Source of the DNA: Erythrobacter sp. YT30 | GTDB taxonomy: Bacteria > Pseudomonadota > Alphaproteobacteria > Sphingomonadales > Sphingomonadaceae | Length of the DNA stretch: 64,000 nucleotides | Direction of reading: 5' to 3' | NCBI RefSeq assembly: GCF_001542875.1 | Contig: NZ_LMAF01000001.1 | Coordinates: 1 to 64,000 of the forward strand | Part shown: positions 61,577 to 64,000 of the stretch, one piece after another | Layout: each line of letters starts with the position of its first letter | Numbering within the stretch: position 1 is the stretch's first letter | Translations under genes and position numbers: made by a program | Notes under the pieces: generated by a model | What the model saw: only the letters and a program-made list of their open reading frames with translations | Told to the model about the DNA's origin: nothing | Database searches by the model: none

Positions 61577-61891
61577 GGGCTTATCCTTCTGAAGTCGTGT
61601 CCGGATTGTTGCGGATTGACTTGTTCAATCTTTGTTCTGATAGCTTTGTTCCTTAAACGTTCCGATCCGTCAAGCAAAATGTTCCACTTGTGTTCCAAAG
61701 GCGTGCTTTGCTACTAGATTTTGCGGGTCAATGACGGTAATGGCGCGGCCTCGCAGCATTAATCAGCCGAATCACTTTGGCTTGGATGAGGCGAAATTCA
61801 CATGGATGGCGCTAACACCGGTGCTTGCTCCGCGGGATCTCCGCAAAAGCAGTTCCAGCCATCCAGAGGATAAACCGGAAAGGAAATACCT
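61577..61891. other. Intergenic region between small membrane gene and rpsB
   Basis: 315 bp without a credible gene. It holds the three LexA-type boxes (61623-61695) and at least two possible promoters towards rpsB: TTGACT (61616-61621) with GATAGC 17 bp later, and TTGTGT (61688-61693) with TACTAG 18 bp later. For the small membrane gene, TTGACG on the minus strand (61668-61673) is a possible -35. The final ~170 bp before rpsB would form an untranslated leader. AAGGAA precedes rpsB. Confidence 0.5.
61623..61695. promoter_or_regulatory. Three tandem LexA (SOS) boxes, GTTC-N7-GTTC
   Basis: GTTC occurs at 61623 and 61634, at 61648 and 61659, and at 61681 and 61692; each pair is separated by exactly seven bases, giving three copies of the alphaproteobacterial LexA box (spacers AATCTTT, CTTAAAC, CACTTGT). 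The boxes lie between the divergent small membrane gene and rpsB. LexA would probably occlude the promoter of the small membrane gene. Confidence 0.75.
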
Positions 61892-62677
61892 ATGGCGGCT
61901 GTTACCGTCACAATGCAGCAATTGATTGAAGCTGGCGCCCATTTCGGCCACCAGACACACCGTTGGAACCCGCGGATGAAGCCGTATATCTTCGGCGCTC
62001 GCAATGGGGTTCACATCATCGACCTATCGCAAACCGTTCCGCTTTTCGCGCGCGCGCTTGATTTCGTTGAGCAGACTGTGCGCGCTGGCGGCAAGGTTCT
62101 GTTCGTTGGAACCAAGCGCCAGGCGCAGGAGCCCATCGCAGAAGCTGCTCGCGCATCGGGCCAGCACTTCGTCAACCACCGTTGGCTGGGCGGCATGCTC
62201 ACCAACTGGAAGACGATCAGCCAGTCGATCAAGCGTCTCAAGACCCTCGAAGAGCAGCTTTCGGGCGACACCAGCGGCTTCACCAAAAAAGAAGTCCTCC
62301 AGCTGACCCGTGAGCGTGACAAGCTTGAGCTATCGCTAGGCGGCATTCGCGATATGGGCGGCATTCCTGACGTGATGTTCGTGATTGATGCGAACAAGGA
62401 AGACCTCGCCATTAAGGAAGCCGCTGTTCTCGGCATTCCGGTGATTGCCGTGCTCGATTCCAATGTCGACCCAAGCAACATCGCGTTTCCTGTTCCCGGC
62501 AATGACGATGCGAGCCGTGCGGTTCGTCTCTATTGCCAGGCGATCGGTGATGCGGCCTCTGCCGGCAAAGGCGGAGCAGTGGCTGACAGCGGTGCCGATG
62601 TCGGCGCCATGGCCGAGCCACCAGCAGAGCCAACAGCTGAAGAAGCTCCAGCAGAAGCGCCTGCCGAAAGCGCTTAA
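61892..62677 (+). CDS. rpsB: 30S ribosomal protein S2
   Basis: A 261-residue S2. It opens with [20 protein letters not shown], includes [43 protein letters not shown] and the [13 protein letters not shown] region. The last 35 residues form an Ala/Glu/Pro-rich tail ([19 protein letters not shown]) typical of alphaproteobacterial S2. It is transcribed with tsf. Confidence 0.98.
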   Translation: MAAVTVTMQQLIEAGAHFGHQTHRWNPRMKPYIFGARNGVHIIDLSQTVPLFARALDFVEQTVRAGGKVLFVGTKRQAQEPIAEAARASGQHFVNHRWLGGMLTNWKTISQSIKRLKTLEEQLSGDTSGFTKKEVLQLTRERDKLELSLGGIRDMGGIPDVMFVIDANKEDLAIKEAAVLGIPVIAVLDSNVDPSNIAFPVPGNDDASRAVRLYCQAIGDAASAGKGGAVADSGADVGAMAEPPAEPTAEEAPAEAPAESA

Positions 62678-62782
62678 TCGGTTTTCCCGTCAAGCGGGTG
62701 CCATAAATCTGAACTATTGCGCCGGGCATCCCCAAAAAGCGGGGCGCCGGGTGCCCCCTGATACACAATAAAGGAAATTCTC

Positions 62783-63718
62783 ATGGCTGATTTCTCTGTC
62801 GCCGATGTGAAGAAACTGCGCGAACTTACCGGCGCAGGAATGATGGATGCGAAAAAAGCGCTGACCGAAGCAGGTGGTGATATTGATTCTGCCGTAGACG
62901 CTCTGCGTGCCAAAGGTCTGGCGACTGCTCAGAAAAAGTCGAGCCGTACGGCTGCCGAAGGTCTTGTCGGCGTTGCAGTCCAAGGCACCAAAGGCGTGGC
63001 TGTTGAAGTCAACTCCGAAACCGACTTCGTTGCAAAGAATGACAAGTTTCAGGACTTCGTTCGCAAGACTACTCAAGTCGCTGCGACAATGGATGCTGAC
63101 GATGTCGATGCGCTCAAGGCTGCGGCATACCCTGATGGCGGCACTGTTGCTGACAAATTGACCGATAACGTTGCGACCATCGGCGAGAACCAGCAGGTCC
63201 GCCGTATGAAAACAGTCAGCGTAGAGCAGGGCGCAGTTGTCGCTTATATGCACAATGCCGTTTCTCCTGACGATCAGGACCTAGGCAAGATTGGCGTCCT
63301 TGTAGCGCTTGAAGGTGATGCGAACGCGGATGTGCTTGCCGCGCTTGGCCGGGACATTGCTCAGCATGCAGCGGCCATGTTCCCACTGGCTCTCAACGCA
63401 GACGGCCTTGATGCCGAAGTGATCGAGCGTGAGCGCGCGATTGCTCAGGAAAAGGCTGCCGAAAGCGGCAAGCCTGAGAACGTGCAGGAAAAAATGGTCG
63501 AAGGCGCGATCAAGAAGTACGCGAAAGAAAACGCGCTGCTTAGCCAGATCTTCGTCAAAGACGGCAAGGCCACTGTTGAAGAGTACGTTGCTCGCACCGC
63601 AAAAGAAGCGGGCGCTTCAATCAAGCTTGTAGACTATGTCCGCTATCAGTTGGGCGAAGGCATTGAAGTTGAAGAAAGCGACTTCGCAGCCGAGGTTGCC
63701 GCTGCTGTTGGTGGGTAA
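62783..63718 (+). CDS. tsf: Translation elongation factor Ts
   Basis: A 311-residue EF-Ts: the N-terminal UBA-like domain has [19 protein letters not shown], then [14 protein letters not shown] (the core contact with EF-Tu). It exchanges GDP on EF-Tu. It follows rpsB by 105 bp; that gap contains a GC-rich hairpin (GGGGCGCCGGGTGCCCC region), and AAAGGAAA precedes the start. Confidence 0.98.
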   Translation: MADFSVADVKKLRELTGAGMMDAKKALTEAGGDIDSAVDALRAKGLATAQKKSSRTAAEGLVGVAVQGTKGVAVEVNSETDFVAKNDKFQDFVRKTTQVAATMDADDVDALKAAAYPDGGTVADKLTDNVATIGENQQVRRMKTVSVEQGAVVAYMHNAVSPDDQDLGKIGVLVALEGDANADVLAALGRDIAQHAAAMFPLALNADGLDAEVIERERAIAQEKAAESGKPENVQEKMVEGAIKKYAKENALLSQIFVKDGKATVEEYVARTAKEAGASIKLVDYVRYQLGEGIEVEESDFAAEVAAAVGG

Positions 63719-63773
63719 TCAAATTATCTGACCGCGCCCCATTTCTTAAGGGGCGGCTTGGTCCAAAAAATCT

Positions 63774-63811
63774 AAGGCCGTCGCAGCGATCGCGTTGCGG
63801 CGGCCTTTTTT
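63774..63811 (+). terminator. Rho-independent terminator after tsf
   Basis: AAGGCCGTCGCAGC pairs with GTTGCGGCGGCCTT (two G-U/mismatch positions) around GATCGC, with TTTTTT following. It closes the rpsB-tsf unit, so pyrH or frr do not directly follow in the same transcript here. Confidence 0.9.
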
Positions 63812-63870
63812 GTCTTCGGTGAGCGATCGCAAAGGGAGGCATTCCAGATAATTCCTACCGAAGGTGGACA

Positions 63871-63897
63871 GGGTGACAAAGGTGACACCGTGTCACC
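63871..63897. promoter_or_regulatory. Palindromic site with GGTGACA half-sites
   Basis: GGTGACACCGTGTCACC (63881-63897) is a 17-bp palindrome around one central base. A GGGTGACA (63871-63878) directly precedes it and another GGGTGAC is at 63954. It may be an operator for the following, truncated gene. Confidence 0.4.
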
Positions 63898-63929
63898 CTA
63901 TGCCCTTATGCGCAAAGCTATGAAATAAC

Positions 63930-64000
63930 ATGATAAAGCTGCGTTTTGAGTTGGGTGACGGACAGGTGGGGGAGGCGCTTTTTGAGGTCTATGTGGCTTC
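63930..64000 (+). CDS. Possible start of a gene truncated by the window edge
   Basis: An open frame from ATG 63930 to the end of the window, beginning MIKLRFELGDGQVGEALFE, with no family recognised and no clear Shine-Dalgarno. It follows the palindromic site. With only about 23 codons, this is a weak call. Confidence 0.3.
   Translation, partial: MIKLRFELGDGQVGEALFEVYVA

Overview
The window looks like chromosomal DNA of an alphaproteobacterium of the order Sphingomonadales, most likely Erythrobacteraceae. This is inferred from gene content and order: aroQ-accB-accC, yajC-secD-secF, a small SRP RNA directly before dnaX-ybaB, an NDUFS4-like complex I subunit, a GTA-type holin, RcnB-like and FecR/CHASE2 proteins, and SOS boxes of the alphaproteobacterial GTTC-N7-GTTC type. 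No phage, IS element, CRISPR array or plasmid backbone was seen. Nearly all of it is dense coding sequence with short intergenic gaps.

Layout. 0-9 kb: a 2OG-Fe(II) dioxygenase, an arginine-repeat RcnB-like protein, a flavin-binding oxidase-like protein, and three paralogous membrane diguanylate cyclases around the ABC-F factor EttA. 9-16 kb: two tRNAs, a histidine kinase with a degenerate ATPase domain together with a polysaccharide deacetylase, an Lrp regulator, a GFA-family enzyme and a large beta-helix lipoprotein. 16-22 kb: type II NADH dehydrogenase, accC/accB/aroQ, an orphan GTA-type holin and a CitE-like lyase. 22-29 kb: a TonB-dependent receptor, tRNA-Pro, yajC-secD-secF and a glycosyltransferase. 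29-40 kb: mostly regulators. These are an XRE/S24 repressor facing a DUF6456 gene across two operator-like repeats, a membrane-bound LuxR factor with a DUF4199 partner, a PepSY/response regulator/kinase trio, and a sigma/anti-sigma pair. 40-52 kb: housekeeping genes (chorismate mutase, polyprenyl synthase, HrpB, SRP RNA, DnaX, YbaB, Lon, HU, RlmB). 52-58 kb: tRNA-Tyr and a CHASE2-EAL / FecR / ShlB locus. 58-64 kb: a KAS III-like enzyme, psd-pssA, a small membrane protein under three tandem LexA-type boxes, and rpsB-tsf.

How the parts fit. Cyclic di-GMP is a recurring theme, with three GGEEF cyclases carrying inhibitory sites and one EAL phosphodiesterase with complete catalytic motifs. Envelope biology is the second theme: SecDF-YajC, TonB receptor, ShlB, two lipoproteins, PS synthase/decarboxylase and PepSY.

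The two most promising undescribed items are (1) a 94-residue single-span membrane protein at 61292-61576 whose upstream region holds three GTTC-N7-GTTC boxes, a candidate SOS-induced membrane effector; and (2) the FecR/CHASE2-EAL/ShlB locus, in which a secreted FecR-domain protein carries a very long Asp/Glu block and GNG/GLGLG modules beside an outer-membrane TpsB-type transporter that has no recognisable TpsA partner in the window.
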